The notes under the pieces: generated by a model
Databases searched by the model: none
The model's input: only the letters and a program-made list of their open reading frames with translations
What the model was told of the DNA's origin: nothing
Source of the DNA: Microbacterium sp. LWH7-1.2
GTDB lineage: Bacteria > Actinomycetota > Actinomycetes > Actinomycetales > Microbacteriaceae
Length of the DNA stretch: 64,000 nucleotides
Assembly (NCBI RefSeq): GCF_038397755.1
Contig: NZ_CP151637.1
Coordinates: 3,596,001-3,660,000 of the forward strand
Reading direction: 5' to 3'
In this document: positions 45,077-53,554 of the stretch, piece by piece
Layout: the number at the start of each line of letters is the position of its first letter
Position numbering within the stretch: position 1 is the stretch's first letter
Translations under genes and position numbers: made by a program

Positions 45077-45163
45077 CGCGTAGCGGCCGAACACCGCGGC
45101 GAGCATCGTGGTTGTCATCGCCTTGCCGACGCCACCCTTGCCGTTCGCGATCGCGATGTTGCG
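45077..45163 (-). pseudogene. ParA-type ATPase fragment (Walker A region only)
   Basis: Reads N-I-A-I-A-N-G-K-G-G-V-G-K-A-M-T-T-T-M-L-A-A-V-F-G (fragment), the deviant Walker A of ParA/Soj ATPases with Ala for the usual Thr after Lys. Nothing else of the protein is present. Suggests a plasmid or integrative element once lay here. The surrounding 44898-45201 is a patchwork without an intact gene. Confidence 0.65.
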
Positions 45164-45201
45164 GCACCCGGCGCCGCGTCTGGACCAGCCACATTGCACT
45201 A

Positions 45202-45813
45202 CTACTTCATCATCTGTTCCGTGTATCGGACGCCCAGCTCGTATGCCTTGGCCGTTGTGATGGTCGGATCTTCGAGGGCGACCTGCACCATGAGGCCATC
45301 GAGCAGGGCGGCCAACGTGAGGATGGCGGACTCACGTTCCTCCTCGCTCCCGGGGAAGTCGTCGGCGACAGCGTTGTCGAAGAGTGTCCGCCAGCGCTCA
45401 TCCTGTCGGGCCCGCGCGTCAGCGACGACGTCTCGGTGAGCGGCCTCAGCCCAGCTTTCGAGCCAGAGGGTCCAGGCTCGAGTCTGCCGACTGTCTTCGG
45501 AGAACACCCATTCCACCAGGCGACGCAGACGCTCCGTGCCTGATGTCGGTCGTGTCGCGATGCTGTCGGCTACCTCATAGAAGCGCTCCTCGGTGGAAAG
45601 GAGCGCTTCTATCAGGAGGTTCTCCAGGCTGCCGAAGTAGAAGTTGACAAGCCCGTGACTGACCTTCGCGCGTTTGGCAATGTCGCCCACCCGAGTGGCG
45701 GCGAATCCCTTGTCGGCGATGAGGTCGGCAGCTGCCATGAGGATCTGCTGCTTGCGTGCTTCAGCGGCTTCTTCACTGCGGGCGGGGGATGCGCTGGGTG
45801 CTTGGGGTGTCAT
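45202..45813 (-). CDS. TetR/AcrR-family regulator (BetI-like C-terminus)
   Basis: 203 residues: helix-turn-helix I-L-M-A-A-A-D-L-I-A-D-K-G-F and V-G-D-I-A-K-R-A-K-V-S-H-G-L-V-N-F-Y-F-G-S. Its start overlaps the stop of the next TetR gene by 4 bases (ATGA), so the two regulators are cotranscribed. It may control the divergent alcohol dehydrogenase / CoA-transferase genes. Confidence 0.9.
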   Translation of the reverse strand: MTPQAPSASPARSEEAAEARKQQILMAAADLIADKGFAATRVGDIAKRAKVSHGLVNFYFGSLENLLIEALLSTEERFYEVADSIATRPTSGTERLRRLVEWVFSEDSRQTRAWTLWLESWAEAAHRDVVADARARQDERWRTLFDNAVADDFPGSEEERESAILTLAALLDGLMVQVALEDPTITTAKAYELGVRYTEQMMK

Positions 45814-46418
45814 GGTCGTCGCACCTCGGTGAAATCAATCTGCAGGAGGAGTCCGGCGACCTGCTCCAGAAGCGTTCCCGATCGTTCTGGGTCGAACGGC
45901 TGGATGTTCAGGCCGGCGTCGACGATCAGGCCATCGATCACCGCCATGATCGTGTCTAGAACCTGGTCGTCCGGCTGGGTCGGCGAGAAGACGGCAGCCT
46001 CGACGCCGTCGCGCAGCGTGCGGGCCAAGGACGCTCGCCACGAGTCGTAGATCGTGGCGACATGCGGCACAAGTTCTGGGTGCCGGGTCGCCGCGGAGCA
46101 CATCGTCATCCACGCGGCACACCGCTCGCGGTCCGTGACCGATCCCCGGAGGAGCGCGCGCATCCGTGTAGTCGGGTCGTCATATTCGGCGCCGAGCTGG
46201 GCCCATTCCCGCGCTCGTCGCAAACTCGCCGCGCTCACCGTCTCCAAAAGGAGAGTGTCACGGGTGTCGAAGTAGTGCTGGATCGATCCGATCGACACAC
46301 CAGCCCGTCGAGCGATGTCGCGCAGGCGAACGGTCTCGTACCCCTCCTCGGCGATGAGAGACTCCGCCGCGGCCATCACCGCTCGCTTCCGATCTTCGAC
46401 CTCGTCGCCCGCCAACAT
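45810..46418 (-). CDS. TetR/AcrR-family regulator
   Basis: 202 residues: A-E-S-L-I-A-E-E-G-Y-E-T-V-R-L-R-D-I-A-R-R-A-G-V-S-I-G-S-I-Q-H-Y-F (head region) and a helical ligand domain. Promoter-proximal gene of the two-regulator unit. A perfect AT-rich palindrome in the divergent promoter (46506-46522) is a likely operator. The pair shares the domain plan and may form heterodimers or sense two ligands. Confidence 0.9.
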   Translation of the reverse strand: MLAGDEVEDRKRAVMAAAESLIAEEGYETVRLRDIARRAGVSIGSIQHYFDTRDTLLLETVSAASLRRAREWAQLGAEYDDPTTRMRALLRGSVTDRERCAAWMTMCSAATRHPELVPHVATIYDSWRASLARTLRDGVEAAVFSPTQPDDQVLDTIMAVIDGLIVDAGLNIQPFDPERSGTLLEQVAGLLLQIDFTEVRRP

Positions 46419-46505
46419 GTGCCTCCGCCCGAATTCTACCGGCGGCCTTCCGCGTCACGCGATTGCGGGCGACGGCTCAGTCCGCAGTTACCGTCACCCA
46501 CTCTA

Positions 46506-46522
46506 AATAATATGCTATTATT
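46506..46522. promoter_or_regulatory. perfect palindrome AATAATA-tgc-TATTATT, likely TetR operator
   Basis: 7-bp arms, 3-base centre, strikingly AT-rich in a GC-rich context. It lies in the 130-base region between the divergent tetR pair and the alcohol dehydrogenase ATG (46549), 27 bases before that ATG, where it could overlap the -10 of the dehydrogenase promoter. Confidence 0.65.
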
Positions 46523-46548
46523 GCTACTCGACAGGATGGACTGCTCTC

Positions 46549-47721
46549 ATGGTCGCAACAGTGTTGATGCCTCGGGTCATGAGGATCGGGGGTGGCGCGA
46601 TCACACAGGTGGGCGAGGTCGTGACCGCGCTGGGGGCGCGACGCCCGTTGGTGGTGACCGATTCGTTCATGGTCTCGACCGGTGTCGCCGCGCTTGTCGT
46701 CGAGCACCTGGCCACGGCTGGTGCGCACGCGGCAGTGTTCGCGGAGACCGTGCCCGACCCCACGACGGCATCACTTGGCGCGGGGTTGTCCGCGGTGCGT
46801 GCGCACGGCGCGGATGCGATCGTCGCAGTGGGTGGTGGGAGCCCGATCGACACGGGCAAGGCTCTCGCGCTGCTCAGCGCTCAGGGCGGCCACATGCGGG
46901 ACTACAAGTCCCCACGGGTCAACCACGGGCCAGCGCTGCCGGTGATTGCCGTGCCGACCACTTCGGGCAGCGGGTCGGAGGCGACGCAGTTCTCGATCAT
47001 CACCGATAGCGACACGAACGAGAAGATGCTCTGCGCCGGTCCCGGGTTCCTTCCGGCTGCGGCGATCTTGGACTTCGAGCTCACAATGTCGAAGCCGCCC
47101 CGCCTCACCGCCGATACCGCAGTGGACGCGATGTGCCACGCGATCGAGGCATATGTGAGCCGGAAGGCGAGTCCGTTCTCGGACTCGATGGCGCTCGCCG
47201 CTCTCCGCACCGGAAGTGCTGCAATCCGGGGCGTGTATGCCGACGGCGGCGACCGGGCCGGACGGGATTCGCTCATGCTCGCCTCCCTGCAAGCGGGGAT
47301 CGCGTTCTCAAACTCGAGCGTCACCTTGATCCACGGGATGAGCCGCCCGATCGGGGGCAATTTCCATGTCGCCCACGGCCTCTCCAATGCGATGCTGCTT
47401 CCCACAATCACAGAGTTCTCGATCGCAGGCGCACCCGAGAGATATGCCGAGATCTCCCGTGTGCTAGGAGCTTCACGGCCGAACGCGAGCGACGTGACAG
47501 CTGCGCGGAGGCTCGTGGACTGGCTGCGGCAGCTGTGTGCGGACCTCGCTGTCCCGACGCCGGCGAGCTATGGGATCGACCGATCTGTGTGGGACGCACT
47601 CATCCCGACGATGGCGCAACAGGCGATTGCATCGGGCTCGCCCGCCAACAATCCCGTCGTGCCGTCGCGCGAGCAGGTCGAGGACTTGTATGCGCGGGTC
47701 TTCGACGCACGCCCGCTCTGA
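46549..47721 (+). CDS. iron-containing alcohol dehydrogenase
   Basis: 390 residues of the group III ADH family: G-G-G-S-P-I-D-T-G-K for NAD, T-S-G-S-G-S-E-A-T, and metal ligands Asp/His in A-V-D-A-M-C-H-A-I-E-A-Y and His/His in L-I-H-G-M-S-R-P-I-G-G and H-V-A-H-G-L-S-N-A. AGGATGGA precedes the ATG. Interconverts an alcohol and aldehyde, or reduces an alpha-keto acid. 72 bases upstream of the CoA-transferase gene on the same strand. Confidence 0.92.
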   Translation: MVATVLMPRVMRIGGGAITQVGEVVTALGARRPLVVTDSFMVSTGVAALVVEHLATAGAHAAVFAETVPDPTTASLGAGLSAVRAHGADAIVAVGGGSPIDTGKALALLSAQGGHMRDYKSPRVNHGPALPVIAVPTTSGSGSEATQFSIITDSDTNEKMLCAGPGFLPAAAILDFELTMSKPPRLTADTAVDAMCHAIEAYVSRKASPFSDSMALAALRTGSAAIRGVYADGGDRAGRDSLMLASLQAGIAFSNSSVTLIHGMSRPIGGNFHVAHGLSNAMLLPTITEFSIAGAPERYAEISRVLGASRPNASDVTAARRLVDWLRQLCADLAVPTPASYGIDRSVWDALIPTMAQQAIASGSPANNPVVPSREQVEDLYARVFDARPL

Positions 47722-47793
47722 ACCTGAGACCGGCCCACCCTCATCGTTCAGCCCTGACTCGGGCTGACCGTCGCTACAGACCCAAGGAGGCGC

Positions 47794-50334
47794 GTGTCCG
47801 CACCTAACCACCCCTCGTCGGACGCTCTTCAGCACACGTCGAAACTTCCGCTGGCTGGGATCAACGTGCTCGATCTCGGGCAGTACATCGCAGGACCCGC
47901 CGTGGCGATGGTTCTCGGCGACCTCGGAGCGACAGTGGTGAGGATCGAGCATCCCGACGGCCCGAGGTGGGACAGTCCTTCCAACGCAGTACTCAATCGC
48001 AACAAGCTCATCGTCCCGCTGGATCTGAAGTCCGGCCAGGGCCTCGACGACGCACGGACTCTCGCGATGGAAGCAGATGTCGTGGTGGAGAACTTCCGTC
48101 CGGGAGTCCTCTCCCGGCTCGGTCTCGACCTCGCGGAGCTACGGCGGGCGAAGCCGGGGCTGATCACGTTGTCGATCCCGGGGTTCGCGTCGGACGACGA
48201 GCTCCGGTCCCAGTGGAAGGCGTTCGAGTCGATCGTCGCAGCCGCGTCCGGGGTGTTCACCGACATGGGACTGAACCGGGTGCTGATGGGGGTCAACCCC
48301 TCCTTCTCCCCTCTCCCACTTGCCTCCGCGTACGCGACGAGCATCGCCGCAGCATCGGTTGCCCTCGCCCTGTATGGACGCGCACAGACCGGGAGAGGCG
48401 ATCACATCGAGGTGCCGCTGGCGAGCGCTGCGATGGAGGGGCTGACGTACAACTCGATCCACGTAGAGGACTATCCCGACCGCTACAAGACCCAGCGGGA
48501 GCTCGAGATCCTCCGCCGCCGCGAACTCGGACTGGCGATGGACGTCACCTACGACGAGCTCCAGGAACTGCTCGACCCGTTCTATCGCAGCTATCGGTGC
48601 AGCGACGGGCGCATGTTCTACGTCGTGTGCCCGAGCCACCGCTATCACGCCAAGCGGTGCCTGCAGGCGCTCGGTCTCTACGACGAGATGGTCGTGCTCG
48701 GGTTGAAAGAGGAGGACGACGTCTACCTGCCGAAATCGGAATGGTCCTCCACCGCCTCGCTCGGCTCGTATCCGCTCCCCAAGGATTGGGCGGACACGAT
48801 TGCCGCGCGGATGAAAGAAGTGTTCCTGACGAAGACCTCGGACGAATGGAACCGCATCTTCGGGGAGGGCCAGTTCCCCGGCACGTCACAGAACTGGCTG
48901 TCGGAGTGGATCGACGACCCACACGTCCGCGAAGCTGCGCTCGTGGTCGAGGTGGATGATCCCGTGCTCGGCCCCATGATCCAACCTGGCCCGATCGCCT
49001 GGCTGACCGAGAGCGCGACGGACATGCTGCACCCGACTCCACGGATGTGGGGCTCGATCACGGACGCGAAAGACCGGTTCGCGCGAACCCTGCGCCAGGA
49101 ACCTCGGGAGGCGGCGGCGCCAGCGGGCGCTCCGTGGCTGCAGGGCGTTCGGGTGCTCGACCTGTGCAACGTGATCGCCGGCCCGCATTCGGGCGCCTTC
49201 CTCAGCCGGTTCGGCGCCGAGGTGATCAAGATCGACCCCGCGCAGCCGCTGTTCGATCCGTGGAACCACGTCGTCTTCGGGCTGACCCACATGCGCGGCA
49301 AGAAGTCGGCGCTTGTGGACCTGCGATCCCCTGAGGGGAAGACCATCCTCGAGGACCTCGTCCGGTCCGTCGACGTCGTCATCTGGAACGCGACCGATCG
49401 TCAGGTCCGGCAGATGGGGTTGAATGCCGAATCGTTGCATGCGATCAATCCCCGCGCCGTGTTCTGCCAGCTGGACTGCTTCAGCGGGGTCCTCGCCGGT
49501 CCGCGGACGAACTACCTCGGTTACGACGATCTTGTCCAGGCCGCAACAGGTATCATGCTGCGGTTCGGCGGTTCCATGGAAACCCCCGAGGAACACGCCC
49601 ATGTGGGAACCATCGACGTGATGTGCGGATTCGCGGCGGCGCTCGGCATAGCCTGCGCCCTCTACCAGCGCGAGACCACCGGCCACGTCGATCGTGCCCG
49701 GACCTCCCTGTCGGCGCTGACCGGTCTCGCGCAACTGCCGTTCTTCTTCACCTACTCGGACCGTGGCGCGTTCGACGAACCCAGCGGCCGGCAGGCGCAC
49801 GGATACGGCCCGCAAGAGCGCATATACCCGACTGCGTCCGGCAGCATCATGCTCGCCGTCCCCGACCGCGACCTCGACCTCCTGTCGACCGTCGAAGGGC
49901 TGCCGCCCCTCGGCGGCCTGGCGCCGGAACAGCTCGAAACCACCCTCAGCTCGGCCCTGCTCGGCGCCAGTGCGGCAATGTGGCAGGAGCGGTTCACAGC
50001 GGCCGGCATCGGTGGCGTCGCCTGCGCAGGCATTGGTAGTCTGCGCGCCGAGTATGCGCGCGACGCGGACTGCACACCGGGCACCGGTACCAGGAGCAGC
50101 TACGCTTTCTCCCGGTTCCCCGACCACCCCAGCGGGCACGTCGTGACTCAGCTCGACCCGCTCGGCGTGCGGCTCACCGACGGAACCATCCTCGCGCCGG
50201 TGCCAGCTGAGAAGTACGGGACATCTACCCGTGCGATCCTCACCGCCGTCGGCTATCAGCCGAGCCGAATCCAGGAGCTACTCGCGTCGGGCGTCATCAG
50301 CGAGAGCTGGAGCCGGGAATACCTGCCCTCCTGA
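47794..50334 (+). CDS. double CaiB/BaiF-type (family III) CoA-transferase fusion
   Basis: 846 residues made of two family III units: I-N-V-L-D-L-G-Q-Y-I-A-G-P (about 23) and V-R-V-L-D-L-C-N-V-I-A-G-P (about 452). Normal enzymes are about 400 residues and homodimeric, so one chain could form the interlocked dimer. At the position of the catalytic Asp (Asp169 of formyl-CoA transferase, V-D-V-S-x-x-D-A), unit 1 has E-V-P-L-A-S-A (Ser211) and unit 2 R-T-S-L-S-A (Ser640), so both halves seem to lack it. GTG start with AAGGAGG only 3 bases away. Function unresolved. Confidence 0.85.
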   Translation: MSAPNHPSSDALQHTSKLPLAGINVLDLGQYIAGPAVAMVLGDLGATVVRIEHPDGPRWDSPSNAVLNRNKLIVPLDLKSGQGLDDARTLAMEADVVVENFRPGVLSRLGLDLAELRRAKPGLITLSIPGFASDDELRSQWKAFESIVAAASGVFTDMGLNRVLMGVNPSFSPLPLASAYATSIAAASVALALYGRAQTGRGDHIEVPLASAAMEGLTYNSIHVEDYPDRYKTQRELEILRRRELGLAMDVTYDELQELLDPFYRSYRCSDGRMFYVVCPSHRYHAKRCLQALGLYDEMVVLGLKEEDDVYLPKSEWSSTASLGSYPLPKDWADTIAARMKEVFLTKTSDEWNRIFGEGQFPGTSQNWLSEWIDDPHVREAALVVEVDDPVLGPMIQPGPIAWLTESATDMLHPTPRMWGSITDAKDRFARTLRQEPREAAAPAGAPWLQGVRVLDLCNVIAGPHSGAFLSRFGAEVIKIDPAQPLFDPWNHVVFGLTHMRGKKSALVDLRSPEGKTILEDLVRSVDVVIWNATDRQVRQMGLNAESLHAINPRAVFCQLDCFSGVLAGPRTNYLGYDDLVQAATGIMLRFGGSMETPEEHAHVGTIDVMCGFAAALGIACALYQRETTGHVDRARTSLSALTGLAQLPFFFTYSDRGAFDEPSGRQAHGYGPQERIYPTASGSIMLAVPDRDLDLLSTVEGLPPLGGLAPEQLETTLSSALLGASAAMWQERFTAAGIGGVACAGIGSLRAEYARDADCTPGTGTRSSYAFSRFPDHPSGHVVTQLDPLGVRLTDGTILAPVPAEKYGTSTRAILTAVGYQPSRIQELLASGVISESWSREYLPS

Positions 50335-50384
50335 GGCACGTCCAGGATTTCGGCACGAACGTCACTCCAGACCTGCGATATCGG

Positions 50385-50420
50385 AAGGCCCCGGATCCCG
50401 GGCTGGGGATCCGGGGCCTT
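50385..50420. terminator. bidirectional terminator between convergent genes
   Basis: AAGGCCCCGGATCCC and GGGATCCGGGGCCTT form a 15-bp stem with a short loop, located between the stops of the CoA-transferase (50334) and the aminotransferase (50433). Confidence 0.85.
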
Positions 50421-50432
50421 CACCTTGTTCTG

Positions 50433-51797
50433 CTACCGGTCGACGGAGCCTTCCACGAAGGTGCGGAAGTTGCGGGCGAACAGGTCGATGTCGTCCTGCG
50501 TGTGCTGAGCGGAGATCAGCCATTGCTCGACCTTGCCCCACGGCGGCAAGAACGCCCCATTGTTATGCTGCACCAGCCAGTGCGCGTGGCTGAACCGGTC
50601 GTCCACACCCAGGAAGTCCCGGAAGTTCCGCACCCGCTCTGGCGTGAACGTGACGCATCCCTTCGCCCCAACGCTCACGACACTCCACGCGGGGCCGTAC
50701 TCGGCGATGGTTGCCTCCATCTGCGTCCGCAGCGAGCTGGCTAGGGAGTCCAGGTGGGTGTAGGTGTCCGCGGTCAGCACCCCGGACAGGGTTGCGCGCG
50801 CCGCAGCCATCGCGAGGGGGTTGCCGTTGAAAGTCCCCACCTGGTCGTAGCGGCCGTCGACGATGGCACTCATGACCTCGCGGGTACCACCGATGGCCGA
50901 GACCGCAATGCCACCGCCGAGGGCCTTCGCCAGACAGACGATGTCGGGAGTAACCCCGTACAGGGCGGTCGCGCCACCCGGGCCGGTGGTGAATCCGGTC
51001 TTCACCTCGTCGAACGCCATCAGTGCACCGTGCCGGTGCAGCAGATCCTTCAGGCCCTGCAGGTACCCAGGGTCCGGCGGGATGATGCCGGCGTTCATCA
51101 TGACGGGCTCGAGCAGCATGCCCGCGACCCGCCCCTCGTGCTCGATGAGTGCCCGCTCGACCGCTTCGAGGTCGTTGAAGGGCACGACGATGGTCAGGTC
51201 GGTGAACGCCTTGGGGATTCCGCCGTTCGCGATCACGCCCGTGGGTCGTTCCGCGGGGCCGATCTCGGCAGCGTCGGGCATGACCGAGACCTGGACGGAG
51301 TCGTGGTGCCCGTCGTAGCCGCCTTCGAGCTTGAGGATCAGGTCGCGTCCGGTTACGGCCCGCATCAGGTGAACGGCGTCCATCGTCGACTCTGTGCCGG
51401 AGTTCCCGAACCGCCAAAGGGGCAGGTCGAACCTGTTCGCGAGCTCGCAGCCGACCCAGATCGCGTCCTCGGTCGGCTGTGCGAAGTGGGTGCCCCGGCG
51501 CACGCGATCGCTGACGGCCTCGACGATCGCCGGATGGGCGTGCCCGGCGATCGAGGCACCGTACCCGCCGTGCATGTCGACGTACTCGTTGCCGTCGACG
51601 TCGTAGACTTTCGACCCTTCACCGTGCGTCATCCAGACGGCCTGCGGCTTCGCGATCTGCCAGCTCGACGTCGCACCGCCCGCGAGATACTTCGCGGCCT
51701 CCGCTCCGAACTCCGCACTCCGCGGCTGACGCTTCAAGAACGCCGTCTGCTCCTGAGCGATGAGCCGCTCCACCGCATCTGTTTCAGCCATATTCAA
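50433..51797 (-). CDS. class-III aminotransferase, glutamate-1-semialdehyde aminomutase-like
   Basis: 454 residues. PLP-dependent fold type I with G-N-S-G-T-E-S-T (phosphate binding, about 131), F-D-E-V-K-T-G-F (Asp263 to the pyridine N) and Schiff-base Lys291 in C-L-A-K-A-L-G-G-G. Not HemL: the pocket and neighbours point to an omega- or beta-amino-acid transaminase. M3 is an alternative start. Alone in its transcription unit, behind a palindromic operator at 51818-51839. Confidence 0.9.
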   Translation of the reverse strand: MNMAETDAVERLIAQEQTAFLKRQPRSAEFGAEAAKYLAGGATSSWQIAKPQAVWMTHGEGSKVYDVDGNEYVDMHGGYGASIAGHAHPAIVEAVSDRVRRGTHFAQPTEDAIWVGCELANRFDLPLWRFGNSGTESTMDAVHLMRAVTGRDLILKLEGGYDGHHDSVQVSVMPDAAEIGPAERPTGVIANGGIPKAFTDLTIVVPFNDLEAVERALIEHEGRVAGMLLEPVMMNAGIIPPDPGYLQGLKDLLHRHGALMAFDEVKTGFTTGPGGATALYGVTPDIVCLAKALGGGIAVSAIGGTREVMSAIVDGRYDQVGTFNGNPLAMAAARATLSGVLTADTYTHLDSLASSLRTQMEATIAEYGPAWSVVSVGAKGCVTFTPERVRNFRDFLGVDDRFSHAHWLVQHNNGAFLPPWGKVEQWLISAQHTQDDIDLFARNFRTFVEGSVDR

Positions 51798-51817
51798 GCT
51801 CTCTCTTCTCTGTACTT

Positions 51818-51839
51818 ATTGATTGGTGGTTCAATCAAT
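51818..51839. promoter_or_regulatory. operator-like inverted repeat ATTGATTG-N6-CAATCAAT
   Basis: Perfect 8-bp arms 21 bases before the aminotransferase start, AT-rich in a GC-rich surrounding. TTGATTGAACC on the minus strand could be part of the promoter. Its size fits a TetR or MarR dimer. No regulator gene is adjacent; the two tetR genes at 45.2-46.4 kb are candidates. Confidence 0.55.
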
Positions 51840-51934
51840 AGGGTACTCGGGAGAAGATCTCCCTGACAACCCCTCGCACAGGGGTGAAATGCCACTTGCT
51901 TTGAGCTCAACCTCCACCGTCACCCCCAGGGTCG

Positions 51935-51974
51935 AAGCCCCGCGAACCCTTGGAAACACGGGATCGCGGGGCTT
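51935..51974. terminator. hairpin in the 51840-52134 intergenic region
   Basis: AAGCCCCGCGA and TCGCGGGGCTT are perfect 11-bp arms followed by CTGTC. It stands alone: no gene ends nearby on the plus strand, and the amidase operon ends at 52135 on the minus strand. Probably a relic terminator of a lost gene. The rest of the region shows no gene. Confidence 0.6.
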
Positions 51975-52134
51975 CTGTCGTGCGGGAATTGGGCCAGTGG
52001 GAAGGTTCCGGGAAGATCCGTTGTCCCCACTCGGTCGAGTGTCTGGGGTGATGCCTCCGGACGTCGGTCACGAGATGCGGCCACTCGCCGCGGCCTGATG
52101 GGGTCGGCTATTCAGCGAGCGGTCTCCCAGGAGT

Positions 52135-53553
52135 TCACGCCGGCTGGGAGATCGGCGTCACAGTTTCGACCACGGCCTCGACGTCGCGCGCCGCAGCCAG
52201 GGCGATGTGATCACCGTTGCGCGGCGCGATCAGCTGAACACCCGAGGGGATGCCGTCAGCGTCCAGTCCGGTGGGCACCGCGACCGAGGGGAGGCCGAGG
52301 AAGTTCACGGTGACGAGCAGCCGATGGTCGCGCCACAGCTGAGTCGTCGCTGTCGGGCCGGAGAGGTCGTAGCCGATCAACGGCATCCGGCGAGCGGAGA
52401 CCGGTCCGAGCACGACCGGGTGCTCCGACTGGAACTGCTCCCACGCGGCGGCGATGACGAGCCGTTGCCCCCAGGCGTCGGCATAGTCGCCGACCGAACC
52501 GAACACGGCCGTCTCGTCGGCGTTGTCGAGGAAGTACTGCATGGCGCCAGCGCCCAGAGGAGCAGGGCGTGCTCCCGGCCGGAACAAGCCCACGAGCTCG
52601 GTGACCGACAGCTGACGCCACAGCACCGCGGCGTCTTCGATCATGGGAGGTTCCACCTCGTCCACGTCCCACCCCGCGTCGCTCAGCGCGTCGGCGGCGA
52701 TCGTGAGCGCCTGCGCCACCTCCGGGTCGACGCCCCAGCCGAGCGGGTCGCGCGTCAGCGCGACCTTTCGGATGCCGTCGTATCCGAGCGGGTGAGGGAT
52801 GGATGCCGTGGCAGGATCGAGCCCATCCGCGCCATGCATGAGCGAGAAGGCCATGTTGAGATCGTCCACGTGTCGCGCGATCGGGCCGTTGACGGAGAAG
52901 AACTGCTCGGTGAGAGGCGACGGCTGCACCGGCCCCGCTGCCGGGACTCGCCCGGCCGACGGCCGCAGCGCGGTCACACCGGCGGCGTACGCCGGCAGGC
53001 GCAGCGATCCGCCGTAGTCGTTGCCGAGGCCGAGTGCCACCATGCCCGTCGCGACCGCGACGGCATCGCCTCCGCTGGACCCACCGGGCACCCGCGTGCG
53101 GTCCCACGGGTTGTAGGTGCGCCCGAACAGCTCGTTGTCGGTGTCCCAGCGCAACCCGGTCTCGGGCATGTTGCCGCGGCCGATCGGGATCGCATCCGCT
53201 TCCAGGAGGCGGCGCACGATGGTGGCGTCCTCTGAGGGGAGGGCGTCCGCGAGGAACGTCCATCCTTCCGTCGTCGGCGACCAGGTCAGATCGATGTTCT
53301 CCTTCACGGAGATGGGCACGCCCGCCAGGTCGCCGAGTTCTTCGCCGTCCGCGATGCGGCGATCCAGCTGCGCGGCGAGTTCGCGGGCTCGATCCGCGAA
53401 CACGACGGTGAGCGCGCCGAGGCGCGGGTTGACTTCGGCGATCCGTGCGAGGTGCGACTCGACCACCTCGAGCGCCGACACCTCGCCCTCGCGGACGAGT
53501 CGTGCGATCTCACGGGCGCTGTTGCGCCAGATGGGCTGTGAGTTCGTTGTCAT
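52135..53553 (-). CDS. amidase (amidase signature family), second copy
   Basis: 472 residues from ATG 53553 (AGGAGG upstream). Lys in [16 protein letters not shown] and nucleophile loop N-D-Y-G-G-S-L-R-L-P-A. Same length and architecture as the amidase at 22977 but clearly diverged. Last gene of the minus-strand importer operon, starting one base after the ATPase stop. Two unlinked importer-plus-amidase modules in one window suggest a shared amide-scavenging theme. Confidence 0.93.
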   Translation of the reverse strand: MTTNSQPIWRNSAREIARLVREGEVSALEVVESHLARIAEVNPRLGALTVVFADRARELAAQLDRRIADGEELGDLAGVPISVKENIDLTWSPTTEGWTFLADALPSEDATIVRRLLEADAIPIGRGNMPETGLRWDTDNELFGRTYNPWDRTRVPGGSSGGDAVAVATGMVALGLGNDYGGSLRLPAYAAGVTALRPSAGRVPAAGPVQPSPLTEQFFSVNGPIARHVDDLNMAFSLMHGADGLDPATASIPHPLGYDGIRKVALTRDPLGWGVDPEVAQALTIAADALSDAGWDVDEVEPPMIEDAAVLWRQLSVTELVGLFRPGARPAPLGAGAMQYFLDNADETAVFGSVGDYADAWGQRLVIAAAWEQFQSEHPVVLGPVSARRMPLIGYDLSGPTATTQLWRDHRLLVTVNFLGLPSVAVPTGLDADGIPSGVQLIAPRNGDHIALAAARDVEAVVETVTPISQPA

Positions 53554-53554
53554 G

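Noticed and set aside
44929..45080. Plus-strand stretch D-P-R-D-A-G-V-L-A-A-L-A-S-G-V-R-D-A and following
   Set aside because: Open but without a start codon or recognisable domain, in a patchwork of fragments; not supported as a gene.
50433..51797. Calling this glutamate-1-semialdehyde aminomutase (HemL)
   Set aside because: Only the general class-III fold is shared; it stands apart from haem genes and is preceded by a dedicated operator.
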